The notes beneath the pieces were generated by a model. The model was not told the origin of the DNA, did not search any database, and worked only from the letters and a program-made list of their open reading frames with translations. From Ancylostoma caninum (lineage: Eukaryota > Nematoda > Chromadorea > Rhabditida > Ancylostomatidae), in NCBI GenBank assembly GCA_037903475.1, contig JBAJFG010000287.1, forward strand, positions 310,001 to 374,000: a stretch of DNA of 64,000 bases, given 5' to 3'. The stretch's first letter is position 1, and each line of letters opens with the position of its first letter. Positions 51,201-61,777 of the stretch are shown here, piece after piece. Position numbers and translations under genes: made by a program.

Positions 51201-52369
51201 TTCAATCCAACACGAATTAACTTTTCCATCCAGGTGTCGATGACGCAATTGTTGTGCATTGACAAGAAAAACAACGCGAACTGTTAACACATTACGGACA
51301 TTGTGATGCACATGGTGCATCACGACCTCCGGCTCTTGTGTGGCCACGTGATGCACATGGTGCATCAAAGGAAATACACTCTTCATGTCCAAAAACCATT
51401 CCCCTATGGCCAAATGGTGTACATATCAAGAAAAAAGTCTTCCACTCGCCACTATCCGGCTACTCACGCTCGCTCCACAAATTTTTAAGAGAAATGGTAA
51501 CGGTTTCTCATGAATAAGAAGAACATGCTGCGGTGAAGAGACCATGGAAGAATTCATAAATGTTCTCATGAATGTTGTTATCTAGCCGTTCTCCCGAAGT
51601 GGGCGAGTTCACAGGGCAGCTTAAACGGTAATATTATAAAGTGGCCCTAGGAGCTAGACTACACCCAAAACATGGCCAAACTATCGTGACATCTTTGGAA
51701 AATCTCTTTGACTTTTCCACGTAGCAGCCAGAGTAATGTACTATGAATTTGTTCCGAATGATTACATACAAGTACCATGAAGTTCTCCTCGGGTGCAACT
51801 GTATAATTTTGAGAGGGGCGTTATGTATCCTTTCATTAGCAGTAGTGTTCCGATACCTTATAAGACATAGGATAAGCTAAGGAAAACTAGGTAGTTCCCA
51901 TTTTTCGAATTTTCTATACCGGAACGTGAAAGGTCGGCAAACGCAAAGTGTGGTATCAAATTTCACAGAAAGCAACGTTTATTCACTTGTGGTGCTCGTA
52001 ATATTTAAGTGGTTACGTAGGAAGCTGAGAAGATAGTTTGAGCAAACATTTTTTCACAGGCAGGTTTCTACTTCAAGTTACCAGAGCTCTTTCCAGATCA
52101 GACTTGTCTTTCTAGACTTCTATGCCGAACAAATTTTAATGGGTGGTGCAGAGTCATCTCATCCATTCTTGAGGGGAACACTTTCTTGAGCTGTGGTAGC
52201 TCATCGAACCCAAAAAGCTTCTTACCCAATAGATAACAAAGGTCGGAATGGTACTACAGAATAACATCACACATTCCTCGAGTGTAGGCATTATTTGCGT
52301 ACCTGGCGGTTTGCCCGTTTCCGTCCTCAAACATGGCTCGATTTCCTCGACCAATGCTGTATCCGCCAT
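39255..52369 (-). CDS. M1 family zinc aminopeptidase (aminopeptidase N-like), type II membrane protein, 24 exons, 1177 aa
   Basis: Exons: 52303-52369, 50864-51045, 50665-50805, 50051-50562, 49908-49986, 48770-48862, 48535-48688, 48340-48479, 45305-45428, 45169-45250, 44948-45101, 43915-44072, 43701-43853, 43563-43649, 43345-43507, 43118-43270, 42918-43067, 42632-42744, 41443-41643, 41320-41383, 40968-41069, 40752-40907, 39442-39612, 39255-39389. Total 3534 nt, all phases agree. It removes N-terminal amino acids from peptides outside the cell. A short cytosolic N-terminus precedes a membrane anchor (about 46-67). Next come a Ser/Thr-rich stalk, LPLHYDL, the exopeptidase loop GGMENWG (475-481; Gly replaces the usual Ala), zinc site HEIAH (519-523) with Glu542 in LWLNEGFA, and catalytic Tyr604 (LYTKG). 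An insertion of about 60 residues with [13 protein letters not shown] interrupts the domain after the catalytic region. Activity is expected. Confidence 0.95.
39915..40170. repeat. Diverged short tandem repeats in an aminopeptidase intron
   Basis: Units related to GAAATCTGCTCGAATCTTTA recur about every 35-45 bp, alternating with AATTTATCAGAAAA-type spacers. More weakly related units occur at 40540-40690. The array is heavily diverged. Confidence 0.45.
40250..40322. repeat. AT-rich simple repeat
   Basis: Imperfect ATATATCACTAT-type repeats fill this part of the intron between exons 22 and 23 of the aminopeptidase. Confidence 0.7.
44537..44821. mobile_element. TIR element family TCAATCATT, copy 1, in aminopeptidase intron
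   Basis: Imperfect arms of about 48 bp run from TCAATCATTTTTG through AGAAAACAG to GTCTGCCGC, mirrored on the right by GCGGCAAACCAGATAGGCTG and AAGAATGATTGA. The interior is GC-rich near the arms. A sister copy is at 49551-49834. Confidence 0.75.
45619..45782. mobile_element. GC-rich inverted-repeat element in aminopeptidase intron
   Basis: CCAAACGGCCATGTGCAAGG on the left is inverted on the right as CCTTGCACACGGCCGTTTGG, with matching CGGGAC continuation. The interior holds a CTGCAGACAG core. About 165 bp. It overlaps open frames on both strands, which are side effects of the symmetry. Confidence 0.65.
46101..46369. mobile_element. GC-rich TIR element (MITE), second copy, TA target
   Basis: The ends CAGTGGACGTCAGTGATGGT and, inverted, CAGTGGATGTCAATGGCGGT match the element at 5499-5759. 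Flanking TA is at 46099-46100 and 46370-46371. It lies in the same 2.9-kb intron as the retrotransposon at 46483-48160. Confidence 0.8.
46483..48160 (-). mobile_element. CR1-like non-LTR retrotransposon, 5' truncated, two frameshifts
   Basis: On the minus strand the reverse transcriptase reads from [19 protein letters not shown] through [60 protein letters not shown] and QYADDIK (the YADD catalytic box). A one-base slip in the A-run just after YADD stops the frame; it resumes [15 protein letters not shown] to the C-terminal [12 protein letters not shown] and [12 protein letters not shown] second slip, in a T-run near 46690, precedes the true end LLRS-TAA at 46583. The 3' tail carries GAATGAATAAATGAAAT-like short repeats. 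The endonuclease half is missing. It sits in the 2.9-kb aminopeptidase intron, same orientation. CR1 clade is inferred from the C-terminal motifs. Confidence 0.88.
49070..49327. mobile_element. hAT-like MITE in aminopeptidase intron
   Basis: It begins CAGTACGGACACAGGAGG and ends TTCTGCGTCCGCAACTG. Flanks CTGTCTAC (49062-49069) and CAGCCTAC (49328-49335) match 6 of 8. It has the same C-run near one end as the 37712-37970 copy. Confidence 0.65.
49551..49834. mobile_element. TIR element family TCAATCATT, copy 2, in aminopeptidase intron
   Basis: The arms TTAATCATTCGTGCGTCACA and CCTGCCGCGCCGC are mirrored at the right by GCGGGGTAGACCAGATGGCA and ATGCAAAAGTGACTTACC. Order and spacing match 44537-44821. 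Both copies lie in introns of the same gene. Confidence 0.7.
51303..51367. repeat. Two copies of a near-palindromic 20-mer in aminopeptidase intron 1
   Basis: GTGATGCACATGGTGCATCA occurs at 51303-51322 and again at 51348-51367, exactly 45 bp apart, and each is almost its own reverse complement. The intervening DNA is not repeated. It may be a pair of dimeric protein-binding sites or a foldback remnant. Confidence 0.6.
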
Positions 52370-52370
52370 T

Positions 52371-52421
52371 TTAGAAGGTCCGTGGAGAAGTAGCCGTTAA
52401 TAACTCCAGCGTGGGACCCAT
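52371..52421 (-). promoter_or_regulatory. Upstream ORF of 16 codons ending 1 nt before the aminopeptidase start
   Basis: Directly after a consensus CTCTTTATTACAG acceptor, probably the spliced-leader site, an ATG opens MGPTLELLTATSPRTF and stops at TAA (52373-52371). One base later comes the main ATG at 52369. The aminopeptidase would be reached by leaky scanning or reinitiation if the mRNA starts at this acceptor. Alternatively the leader is added elsewhere. Confidence 0.45.
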
Positions 52422-54431
52422 CTGTAATAAAGAGGCTTAGGTACGTCCTACACAGAGGTCTTACAAAGTATACAACGGCGTGAAATGTCTGGATGAAGGA
52501 TGAATAGTGTCCGAGTGGGCTGGAAGGGCTTTTGAAACGGAAGAAGACGAGAGAACTGGTTTTGGCTTACAAGAATAGAAGAAAAACAAAAAAGAGCCAA
52601 CTGAAGTTCTCAAAACTTCTGGAAGCCTATGCATGTTTCAGTTTAAAAACCTACTTCACAGTTAGAAACTTTAGAGCATCGAAAGAAGATATCCATAGAA
52701 TTCAAGTCAGGATGAGTACCGGCGCAGAAATTTATTCAAAAGCGAAAAGAAATGGAGAGAAATAATATAACAAATATTTGGTAGGAGTAGACCCTAAAGC
52801 ATGGCTGAACTGCATGTGAGAATCATCATTTCAACAATTTTACACTGAATCACCACGACGAAAGTGCGATGCGACGGAAAAGTACTAGATGAAACGCTCT
52901 TCTAGATGACCTCAAGGATGCGAGAGATTCTCCAGGATGCGAGAGGCCCACTACTGGACTATCCTCTTACCCTAAGTTGGACTTATTCGCAGCCACAATG
53001 ATCTAGCTCGAACAGACTTTGGTTACGCAAATATTCTATTCAGGCATTGTGCTGCTCGGTGTACTGAGGAACAAGAGGGAACCGGGTTCTTCAAATTGTC
53101 AAAAAGATCTTCTACATCACCGTTGGCTAGCCGATGCTTTCCAAAGTTTTTAAAGATTATTGGAAATTCTCAGAACTACAGCTGTAATTTTAGCAAGATG
53201 CAGTACTTTACGACTTCTTGAAAGGGTTTGCCATTTACTATTCTGAGGCTGGTCTTCGGCTCGTACAACATGGCCAAATAAAACCGACGAAATTTTTCCT
53301 CCAGAAGAAAAAAAAACAATGGCTATCCCGAACTAACTGCTTAAAAGAGTTTAGGCGTTTGAAGTTGATGGTACCTAGACTGGCTCCCGAAGAACTTGGA
53401 CGAAACTTTTGATGCTATAATTTTTTTTGCTCCATAAAATCCACTGTTTATGGAAGGGTGAAGTAACACCTTTGATCTGTACTCATTTGTTTTTTCTTTT
53501 GATTTATTTGGAGAGGCAGCAAATGTTTGCTGTACGTCCAGTTTTAACCTTAGAATGGAATTCTTGCTTCTATGAATAAGGTAAAGCCTAATGCTATCGG
53601 TTCGAGGCAGGGCTTTGAGCCAGAAGGTGAACAGAATTCTGGAAAATTGCCTGAAAAGATCACTAGAAATATGAGTCTTTGGATAAAAAATCCCAAAGCT
53701 ACATTTATAGTTCATGGGAGTCCAATCCGGTCGGATAACGGATGATACGTATCGATCGCCGGAGCACTTCAAATGTAGCTTAAGGGGGAAAATACAAGCA
53801 GATGATGACAAAATTGATGGCACAGATATATGGAAAGCCTGAGCGAATCGCTATACTCTTTGTAAACACGGCACGATGTAAATACTTCCGTTGTGGTTTA
53901 CAGAATGAATGAAGATTGAAAGAACCGAGGTGAACGGGGAACACGACATATCTCTGAAGTCTAACTTCCACTGGGCGATGTCTTTAAAGAAGGTGCTCAG
54001 TTCTCAGAGTTTTTGTTTGACTGTGACAATCAGGAAACGCTGATCACAGGGCATGCGTGGTTCCGACCAAGTACAGAACCTCTTGCTTTCGAGAAGATCG
54101 GGAATTTAGCCTGTTCCGCGATCAGGGGTGTGTACAATGTCCCGTTTTCCCCTCTACGATTTTCGTTTTGCGACCATTTTTGGCCCTTCGTTTTATGTTT
54201 CTCGGACTTTGGCACCGAAAACAAAAAAAACATAAGATTGAATCAGTTTTGAGAGTTGAGGTTGTGGTTGTTGTTAGAAGAGCAGTTGTGGTTCGAGGAG
54301 GATGTTGACTCACGGTTTCTGCTGTTTGAACCTACACTCCTATCAGCTGTTTAAATTTCCCGAATTCTCTCTGGGGCCTTTCTATCTCTACCTTCTGTAA
54401 GAAGGGTCACATTATGAATAATCATAATGTA

Positions 54432-54462
<31 letters not shown>

Positions 54463-57400
54463 AATCAACGCAACCAAGCGTCTTCTTATTTAAAAATAGC
54501 TGTGAAATGTCCCTTAAATTAATCCGATTGTAAAAGATTGTTTTTCACCAACAGAATAATGATCAGTGATTGTAACAAAGATGGCTGAGAACCTTGAGGA
54601 ATTCTCGGCTTGTGTGAGTAGTCCTGCGACATTTGCAACATATTTTTCCCGAAATTTCCTCACTGAGTTCCAAGTTTTTTTTTTCACTTCCTACGCCAAA
54701 GCTTATGAGTTAGAAGAAACAGGCACCCAATTCAAGAAAAATTTCCAAATTTTTGAGCTACAGGTTTTTTTTCTGTCAGATAGGTGGCGTGGTGCGAAAT
54801 TTCATGTTCTCCTTTTGACGCTTTCCATTTTACGCCCGATTTGGCTTCTCCGTTCTTCGTTTTAGGGGATTTCAAATCTTACTCCCGCAAACCCCTATTC
54901 TAACCAGAGGCAGGCGCTAGATGGCAGAGTTCCCACACGCAGTGGACATCCTGTCCCAACTCTCTCCAAAATAAGAAGCTGGTATGGAGAAGTTTGATAG
55001 GAGGACACGCACATCATAGTGATAAAAGTTTTCTGGAGATTGCGGCCATAGCAAATTTTCAACGTGAAAGGAGGGAAGGGGAAGGGACTTCTGCCTTTAG
55101 ACGTTTACGACAGACACTACAAGCAATAGCCAAGCAGGAAACAATTATAATTGACTAAGTCAGTGTCGACTCTGGTTACAGTGACTACGAAAGCTGTTCT
55201 GTAGAGGAGTTTCCCCTCGCTACGACCACTCCTTTGTAAAGCACACCATCGCTCCAAAGCCGGATAGAACGCATAAAATCCGAGATCTCGAAATCTGTTA
55301 TTCACTTCTTCTTTATTTTGAGCCTGGACGGTGTTCTCAAGAACCTCCCGAAAAGCCACGAATAGGTTTCGGCTGTGCTAGTCCTTGAGCAAACAGGAAG
55401 ACTGCATAAAGGGGACAAACACAGAGATAGGGAAGGTATTCCTATCAAAGGAATGTAAGCTGCTTGCAACTGTCATTTATAGCATTGTACGAGCAAAATA
55501 GTGGGAAACATAGTTCCATTTGTAGGATTTCCTCAGTCTGCAGAGGCTCATTTTCCTAGCATGGAGTTCTCAGTCGCGCGGACACGCCGCTTTTCGGGAG
55601 GAGAACTTCGTCGTGTTCAACGAAGCGTATGAATTCCATTTAAGGTGGTCAAAATATTGCAGCAAACTCTTCTGAACAGTTTTGGATGCGGTCAGGGTTC
55701 AGTAACCAAAGAACTGATGAGAAACACACCATCTAGCACAAAAATAGATCGATTCTGAAAATGTAGAACTGTTTCGGACCTTAGCATACTTAAGTAGCAT
55801 ACTTATCTTAGCATGTAATGAAATATGGTTGCTCTTGAAGGAAATTTGAGCGGTACTCATGAAAGTTCCCCAGGAAGTTCTTAGTTTTCTAAGCTCGCAT
55901 GGTCGGCGCGCTTCTCTAGTGAAGTGTGTTTCACGGGGAAACGTAGTTGTGCAGAAATTAGAGAATGAGAGAACGCGAGAAATAGTGCCGTATTCGGAGA
56001 GACAGATGAGACATGTCACTGGCACGAATACTCAACTATCGTCGTTTTTGGAACGGACTATGTTAGGGTGGTGAAAAAGAAATGGCGCGTTATCGTGTTG
56101 ACTTTACTTTTTTCCACAACTTCAATGAACGGTAACTTCCGCGGACCCATGTAATCCCTTCGATTAGCGGGGATCATTGCTTATCCTATGAGCTGGTTCT
56201 CGAGGTAGGGGTTTCTAGGAGACTCCAGAAGAATCCTCTTAAATTCAGAAAATTGCAGTCGAGATTTTTGAAAATTTCCAATTGTTCCATAGCTCCTAAT
56301 TATAGCCGACACCTCTTATACGTATAGCACAAAAGAGCTTGGCTAGCTCTACAAGAATATACCCATTTCTAGATGTCTCTACTTGTTCAAACAAAAATGT
56401 ATGATTTGAAAAATGAGCCATTTCTTTTGCACAAAGCTAATATATTGGAGCTCGCCTTCATTTTCTCTAGCACAAAAAAGTTTGAATTTTTATGTCCATT
56501 TCTCGTTCGAGCTGTGGGCAATGTTGCCACCTAACAGCAAAATAACATCTTTTGTTTACTACGGAGGATGCATCTGTTGTAATTTCTCGAACTTTCCTAG
56601 ATGTTCGGGCAGCATGAGTAACTGGTGATATTTTGAGTGAAAATGAAGGCTGAGTGGTGAACCACAAGGATGGGACATCCCAGGAATTAGTAAACACAAC
56701 CTCCTCTCAGATCTTCTCTAAGACACTGTGAAAGGTGATAGTCTAACGAATGAAGGGCTTCGAAGTGCTTTTGATTGCCATTTAGGTAATGCTCGTGATG
56801 CAACTGGTCTGATCCTTCCCAGTTGCCATTTCTTCCAATTGCCTAAATATTTACAGTAAAGTCATAGAGCCCATCGGAGGAATCAAAAACTGTACTGGTA
56901 TCATCTTCAACGTGTACTTCTACGCCAGGGTACTGGGCATCCGATATGTATCAAATTGAAGGCCGGATTCTGAGGCTCAATTCCAGAGAGGTGATTTTCA
57001 TAAAGAGGTGTTGAGTTGTGTGTGGCTCCACTAGGAGTGTGGGGGTACACGGGAGGGGGGGGGGGCGGACTTTCTTTTTTCATCTTTGACACCTCAAAAT
57101 TAAAGTAAAACTGCCACGCTCTGGTAATGCTACACCGTTCTTCAGCTGTTGAAGCAGAATGAACAGAAATACTCGACTTCGACAACGTTTCAAATAACTT
57201 CCCAGGATGCCATCACAATGGACAGGATAGAAATAGAATGGTTACAAGGAGAATCAAAAAATGAGATTTAAAATAAGAACGAAAAATGCGATAGAGACAT
57301 CGACACAGACGTCGAGTCTCCTTTCTGAATATTGTCGAAGTCAGTTCTGTTTGTTGATGTAGGAAGCGGGAGTAATTGAGGAAATCCGAGAAGTGAAAAG

Positions 57401-58249
57401 AACCTCCCCGGAGCAAGTTCGCGAAGAAAGCAAAATCGAAACATAGACATAGAAGGAGTCACAATACTCAGCTCAGAGAGGGCGAATGGCATTTGAGGTG
57501 GCGGCTCTCACCGCGCGGCTCTATCGCAACCACAGAAAAACTAACGACTGAGCCGGGTGGGATCGCAGCGCTACTCATTAGGGAGCTGACTTCTCATATT
57601 AACACTCGTCTGCCAGTTGTGATAGCCGAAACATCCAAGGGGGTGCGTGGCGCGAGGCCAGCGACAGCCGACACTGTCACGACAGTGTGCGTGTGCGGTT
57701 ACGGTACGCGGCGTCTTTTAATTATAGGTCGAATTGGGATAATTGTGGAGTTGTCAAAGGCCAGTCGGATCGCAACAATGCACGCGAAGGACTTCCCGAC
57801 GCAGTGACAACGCAGCGCCTACGGAAGAACTGACGAGAATTCCAGAAAGAACTACACGGGCAGCGCGGAGCCGAACGTGGGCGTCGGAGAGAGGTAATTC
57901 TGGCACCAGTGGAGGTGCTATAGACACAAGCACTCGACCGCTTATTAGAAGTGATTTGGCACTGGCAATTGCTGTTGTTCAGAGCCTCAGGCGCCTTCCA
58001 ACAATAGAGCTGTGCGCTGGCTGCGTCGTCGGACTGAAAGTCGCTGCTGGTCTCGTCCGAATCGAGTAATGACGCTCGCACAAGTGCTTTTTCCAGCAGA
58101 GTCTTAAACGTAATGACGGGGAAGGACCGCCGGCTTTAAAAGGACGCCTCGGTTGCGCAGAAGTGATGAATGTGAATGGATGATGATTATAGCTGGAGAG
58201 GCGAAGGTCCCTGTAGCCAGAAAAAATTGCAACATTAGCCCCAGTTAAA
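52422..58249. other. Region upstream of the aminopeptidase without a supported gene
   Basis: Open frames here (for example 53341-53823 minus) show no family resemblance and no paired splice sites. Around 57480-58180 both strands have long GC-richer open frames; the minus one (DSDETSSDFQSDDAASAQL) has a coding look but no defined boundaries. The promoter of the aminopeptidase is expected just above 52422, but no motif is recognised. Confidence 0.4.
54431..54465. repeat. (AAAT)n microsatellite
   Basis: About eight uninterrupted AAAT units follow ATAATGTAT. Confidence 0.95.
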
Positions 58250-58279
58250 GGCCTAAATTCGTTCGTAAAAATTTCAATC

Positions 58280-58440
58280 CATTCATGACCGCGCCCTTTT
58301 TCGCGCATTTCCACATTTTCTCAAGTCCTGGCTTTCTTCCCTATTTCGGAAATTTTATAAAAATTCCAATGTAGATATTTATGATCATTCTGAGCTACCA
58401 CTATTATCACTTTACTACCTACGAAAACCGCTGGAGTCAT
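58280..58440. repeat. Dispersed repeat family, copy 3
   Basis: TTTCCACATTTTCTCAAG, then TTCGGAAATTTTATAAAA and ATTCCAATGTAGATATTTAT, match the blocks at 15893-16050 and 34500-34670. Confidence 0.55.
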
Positions 58441-59671
58441 GATCCCTCAAGGTGAACTGTGCAAAGAAGGCGCGGTCCGCAGACGAGCTGCGCGATTGTC
58501 ATTTGGTTAAAGCCATGCAAGAGAATGACAAGAGAAGCTCGTGCTTCCAGAGATTTTTTAAAATAAAATCAGGTATTTGGCGCGTCCTTATGTCATTAAT
58601 GCGCACTACTGACATTAATTTTCTAATTGTAACTGACTAAGGAAGTGGCATCGTTTTATTCTTATTTTATTTATTACAACGAGGAGAGCTCAAACTTAAC
58701 CTGTCGATTACCGACACCATGGGCTGTGCCCACATCTAAAACTCAACAAATACTAGGTAGCCAAAAAAGTTGTTTTTTCGAATTCTTGAAATTTATGAGG
58801 CGAGTAGTCGGTGGTCGATCGGACAGTGAACATGGATTATGGACTGGATTAACTTTTCCACTGCAGAGAACCTCTCTCTTGCCATTTGAAATCTGAGCGT
58901 TCCAGCCAGTGCACATACTCATCGTGCAGGGAGAAACGTTTTGAGCCACATCACTCCTTTTTTTTGAGCAAGCCGAAAGAAAAACAAAAATAAGTTGAAG
59001 GTGGGTCTTTTTGCCGGTTGGTAATTTTCCTTTCAATACCTTCCTGTATTCTTCCTGTATTCCTTCCATCAGCCTATGTAGAAGTAAAAAAGTGCTCTTG
59101 GTTGACTTTAAACACTTGACCAACCAAAACGAAAAGGAAGAAATATAAACAAATTATAAACGGCTTGGGAACTTCTTTGACGATCTAATAAATAAAATAG
59201 AGATGCGGGATAATTCTATGATGTTTCCCTGCTTTCAGAATGGAATCAGTAGAAATTTGGCAGAAAGAAAAGAAAAACATGCATGGGAGAGGCAGACCCT
59301 CGCGACTCACTCTCGCAACCGAGTGCACCAACAGGAAATTGTGACGGAATTGCTCTTGCACCCCTCGGAACAACACCTAAACCACTCCTGGAGCTCGACT
59401 AGTTTCGCGTTTGAGGTTTAAATCTAATTGTGGCGATGGATCACTATTAAATGCCACTTTACATTGTAGTATAATGCAGGCTAACCAGTTATCTAAGGCA
59501 AGTCTATTTATTTATTTATTTAACAATTTATTTATTTGGCATGAGCCTATTGATGAGAAGAACACTCCACAAAGAACAAAAGCACACTAGACCATTTATG
59601 AAAAGAAATCCACAATGTGAGAAATTTAGAGAAGATTGACTAATCTGTATATATAAAAGTGAAAGTTTGTA

Positions 59672-59703
59672 TGTGTGTGTGTGTGTGTGTGTATGTATGT
59701 AAT
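59672..59703. repeat. (GT)n microsatellite inside the Helitron
   Basis: ATGTGTGTGTGTGTGTGTGT followed by ATGTATGTA, near the Helitron 5' end, where many Helitrons carry such runs. Confidence 0.9.
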
Positions 59704-59845
59704 GAATAGAAATCGCGGAGGGTGAACCGATCGGGACCAAATTTTGCATGTAGGTTCTTTGGGGCCCGGCGGAGGTCATAGGCTACTTTGCACCTGGGAT
59801 TATCGATTGATTTATCGATTATATCGATTTTATTGATTTTTCGTT

Positions 59846-60385
59846 ATTTTTGCCCAGGGGTCGGTGGGAACATGTCTTCTGGGGTATCTCAATGCGCTGA
59901 ACACGAATATGGCAACCATTCTGCACGAAATATTGATTTATCGATTTTATCGATTTTTTCCATTTTCGATCGGTTAGGGACATGGACATGTATCCTGGGG
60001 TTCCTCAATACGCTGAGTACGAATATGGCAACCATTTTGCACGAAATATTGATTTATTGATTTTATTGATTTTTCGCTATTTTTGCCCACGGTTTGGTAA
60101 AGACATGTCTACTGGGGCATCTCAATGCGCTGAACACGAATATGGCAACCATTTTGCATGAAATAGCGATTTATCGATTTTTCGCTCTTCTGCCCAATGG
60201 AGCTGTGAAGACATGTCTACTGGGGTTTCTCAATACGCTGAACATGTATATGACAACCATTTTGCATGGAATAGCGATTTATCGATTTTATTGATTTTTG
60301 GCTCTTCCGCCCAATGGAGCGGTGAAGACATGCCTCCTGGGGTTCTTCGACATGCTGAAGATGAATATGACAAACACTTTGTACG
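59846..60385. repeat. Five-unit minisatellite inside the Helitron
   Basis: Units of about 105-120 bp start at roughly 59849, 59966, 60086, 60193 and 60310. Each carries GCCCA, ACATGTCTWCTGGGGT, TCAATGCGCTGAACACGAAT and ATGGCAACCATTTTGCA-like blocks, separated by TCGATTTTATCGATTTTT spacers. The last unit is most diverged. Confidence 0.85.
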
Positions 60386-60598
60386 AATGCATCGATTCAA
60401 TATCACCAAACTAGCTTTGCTAACTTTTCGCCCACAAGTCGATGGGGAAGGGTCACTTGGGCTTTGCTAACATGCTGATCACCAAAATTATGGAGATTTC
60501 AATGTTTTAATGGATTTATCGATGATAGTAATTGGCCTCAGCAGTGTGATGTAGCCAAGGTAGTGAAACACCCGGGCAAAGCCGGGTACGGCAGCTAG

Positions 60599-61263
60599 TA
60601 CATAAATAAATATCATGTAGAATGCATGGATTTCATTCGTTTATTTGTTTTGTTTCGTTTTTTATTCACTACCGCTTGTCTAACTTTTATTTCATCTCTT
60701 CGGGCATCATTTTTGACCAGTTAGCAGACAATGAACCATTAAAACAAGTATGCATACATATAAATACTTTCTATAGAATTTTGAGGACTACACAACTACA
60801 GTGCATCGGTGGAATGTGGAAATTTTTGTGAGATTCGAGGGATTCACGAGATTTGCGAGATCTCTGCATAACTTTTCTCAGAACAAAATTTTTTGGAAAG
60901 GTTTTTCAATCACGTAGCTAAAATTGTTCAACATAGGCTCCTAGCAGACCTCATTCGAATTGTGGAAATGGGATTGGAGGGTTTTATGCAAAGCGGTTAG
61001 CAGGGCATTGAGTACCAGCAAGAAGCGATGAGAAAAACGGTGATGGAGCACAGAAAAGAAACAGAATGCGTCCAGCCATTTCCCAGTGCCCACAACGTCA
61101 ACAGTCCGTTCGGAACGTCAGGCCTTCTATCCATTCTCGTAATGAACAACTATTGATTTTTTTGTTATATGGGAAATCCATATGAAAGTAAATGATAACA
61201 AAATAGAAGAGAAACGTGTAAGTATAAAGTGAGACGACCGCAACTGATGAGTGGCAGAGCAAA
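60599..61263. other. Intergenic stretch without a supported gene
   Basis: A/T-rich sequence with short open frames; no recognised feature between the Helitron and the next TIR element. Confidence 0.5.
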
Positions 61264-61265
61264 TA

Positions 61266-61775
61266 CAGGGTGGGCCAAAAATACTGTAACAAAGAAAAGC
61301 GCAATCAGAAAAAGATTTTCAAAGAACAGTGTCACATGATTTATGTTCAGTAACTCCCCACGAATATAAGGAAACATCTGAAAATATGCTCCCTCTGCTA
61401 GGCATCAGAACCTGAGACATCAAATGAAGTTGCAGGCCTCGGCGCTCAACTGATTGGGCAAGAATTTATTTCCTATTTTTGAAGTTCTTTTCCAACCCCT
61501 AAGGGGTTTTGAGCAAGCCTAGGTCTCAGGTACAGCGAAAACCTACTGATACATTTGACCGAGTTCTGTGCAACTGAATGGCCACTCGTTAAAACCAGTA
61601 GCTCCTAAAATTTATTGTTTCCTCAGTTTCGAACCAGAAAAAAGCTAAGTTCCTGAGCACTATCCTGGCGAAATGTACGGAGACGGCTATCCAACTAAAC
61701 ATACGTAAGCTCAGGGCAGAACATGCTCCTTTGGAAGCAAAAGACGCCTTGTTGCCTTATTTATGGCCCACCTTG
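61266..61775. mobile_element. CAGGGTGGGCC-type TIR element, 510 bp, TA target
   Basis: The left end CAGGGTGGGCCAAAAATACT and the inverted right end CAAGGTGGGCCATAAATAAG are flanked by TA (61264-61265 and 61776-61777). No transposase frame. The termini are typical of Tc1/mariner-group MITEs. Confidence 0.75.
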
Positions 61776-61777
61776 TA

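Larger units (their letters stand above)
59644..60598 (+). mobile_element. Non-autonomous Helitron, 955 bp
   Basis: It begins TCTGTATATATAAAAGTG directly after an A and ends GGCAGCTAG directly before a T, the A^T target rule of Helitrons. Eleven bases before the CTAG end lies the expected hairpin ACCCGGGCAAAGCCGGGT. There is no inverted repeat and no target duplication. The 5' end runs into a GT repeat and then a TCGATT-rich interior with a tandem array. No Rep or helicase coding is present. Confidence 0.88.

Noticed and set aside
57722..58314. Two overlapping minus-strand frames with DSDETSSDFQSDD, considered as an acidic transposase N-terminus (piggyBac-like).
   Set aside because: No catalytic region, no termini and no splice pair could be found; the DNA adjoins a dispersed repeat.
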